Assembly: GCF_000739775.1 (NCBI RefSeq)
Contig: NZ_BBJH01000053.1
Coordinates: forward strand, 1 to 63,161
From: Paraburkholderia heleia NBRC 101817
GTDB taxonomy: Bacteria; Pseudomonadota; Gammaproteobacteria; Burkholderiales; Burkholderiaceae
Reading direction: 5' to 3'
Length of the DNA stretch: 63,161 bases
The notes beneath the pieces were generated by a model that was given only the letters and a program-made list of their open reading frames with translations, did not search any database and was not told where the DNA came from. Positions 63,098 to 63,161 of the stretch are shown piece after piece (position 1 is the first letter of the stretch; the number at the start of each line of letters is the position of its first letter). Both the position numbers and the translations under genes were made by a program.

Positions 63098-63161
63098 TCA
63101 GGCGGCAATGTGCGATGCCGATTGTGAACGATCTGGCCGTCGAAGTCGGAGGACCGCTTTT
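63098..63161 (-). CDS. Possible 3' end of an upstream gene
   Basis: On the minus strand the frame ending AAVLRLRRPDRSQSASHIAA and a stop at 63098-63100 is open to the window edge. It is only about 20 codons and cannot be identified. It would end just before the GNAT start. Confidence 0.2.
   Translation of the reverse strand, partial: KAVLRLRRPDRSQSASHIAA

Noticed and set aside
1..63161. tRNA or rRNA genes
   Set aside because: No T-loop, acceptor or rRNA-like sequence was recognised by eye. A covariance search would be needed to exclude them fully.

Overview
The window looks like part of a Burkholderiaceae replicon (Burkholderia, Paraburkholderia or Caballeronia). The evidence is high GC, a Burkholderia-type trimeric porin, DUF4148 and DUF3331 proteins, IS66 and IS3-type elements, many LysR regulators, and an ImuA-ImuB-DnaE2 cassette. 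No rRNA, tRNA or CRISPR array was recognised. The genus is inferred from protein content, not from a marker gene.

Layout. 1-3100: an oxidoreductase, then two gene fragments (GH15 hydrolase and MFS transporter) joined at about 1736, and an AT-rich stretch with a perfect 28-bp palindrome. 3129-11281: a lipoprotein divergent from an SOS mutagenesis operon (imuA, imuB, dnaE2, a DUF72 gene, dinB) behind a perfect LexA box. 11311-13926: a complete IS66 element with an 8-bp target duplication, followed by a decayed pseudogene. 14552-28636: accessory metabolism and stress genes (EmrB-type pump, NDH-2-like flavoprotein, AhpD-like protein, cupins, quinone-reductase-like flavoprotein, hydrolases, GST, VOC, SDR, AEC transporter, two LysR and one AraC regulators).

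28650-46216 is a mosaic accessory island. It holds a DUF3331 gene, an IS3 orfA relic, a three-gene toxin-antitoxin-chaperone (TAC) candidate of the HigBA-SecB type with low local GC, a small membrane protein, a predicted PD-(D/E)XK nuclease, a GNAT relic, a large protein with a HEPN RX4H motif, an NmrA protein, an EamA exporter, a LysR, a hydrolase, a degenerate tyrosine recombinase, and a Tn3-family transposon bounded by 36-bp inverted repeats. Four direct copies of a 78-bp repeat separate these modules. A fifth, inverted copy lies near 59600.

46378-49609 has a GntR/FCD regulator, a porin and a chemotaxis receptor. Related operator-like half-sites lie before both the regulator and the porin. 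49850-52900 looks like remnants of an organosulfur locus: a truncated sulfite-dehydrogenase-like gene, an LLM flavin monooxygenase, a DUF3088 protein and a truncated substrate-binding protein. 54614-56591 is a three-gene operon ending in a RES-domain toxin, with an Xre/MbcA-like antitoxin and an unknown first gene. 56768-58017 is a second rearrangement joint, where a broken MFS gene meets a truncated membrane protein head-on. 58317-63091 has small enzymes, an MFS transporter, two VOC proteins and a GNAT.

The strongest candidates for an under-described system are the TAC module with its possible defence neighbours (30609-36202), the 78-bp repeat that punctuates the island, and the three-gene RES operon.
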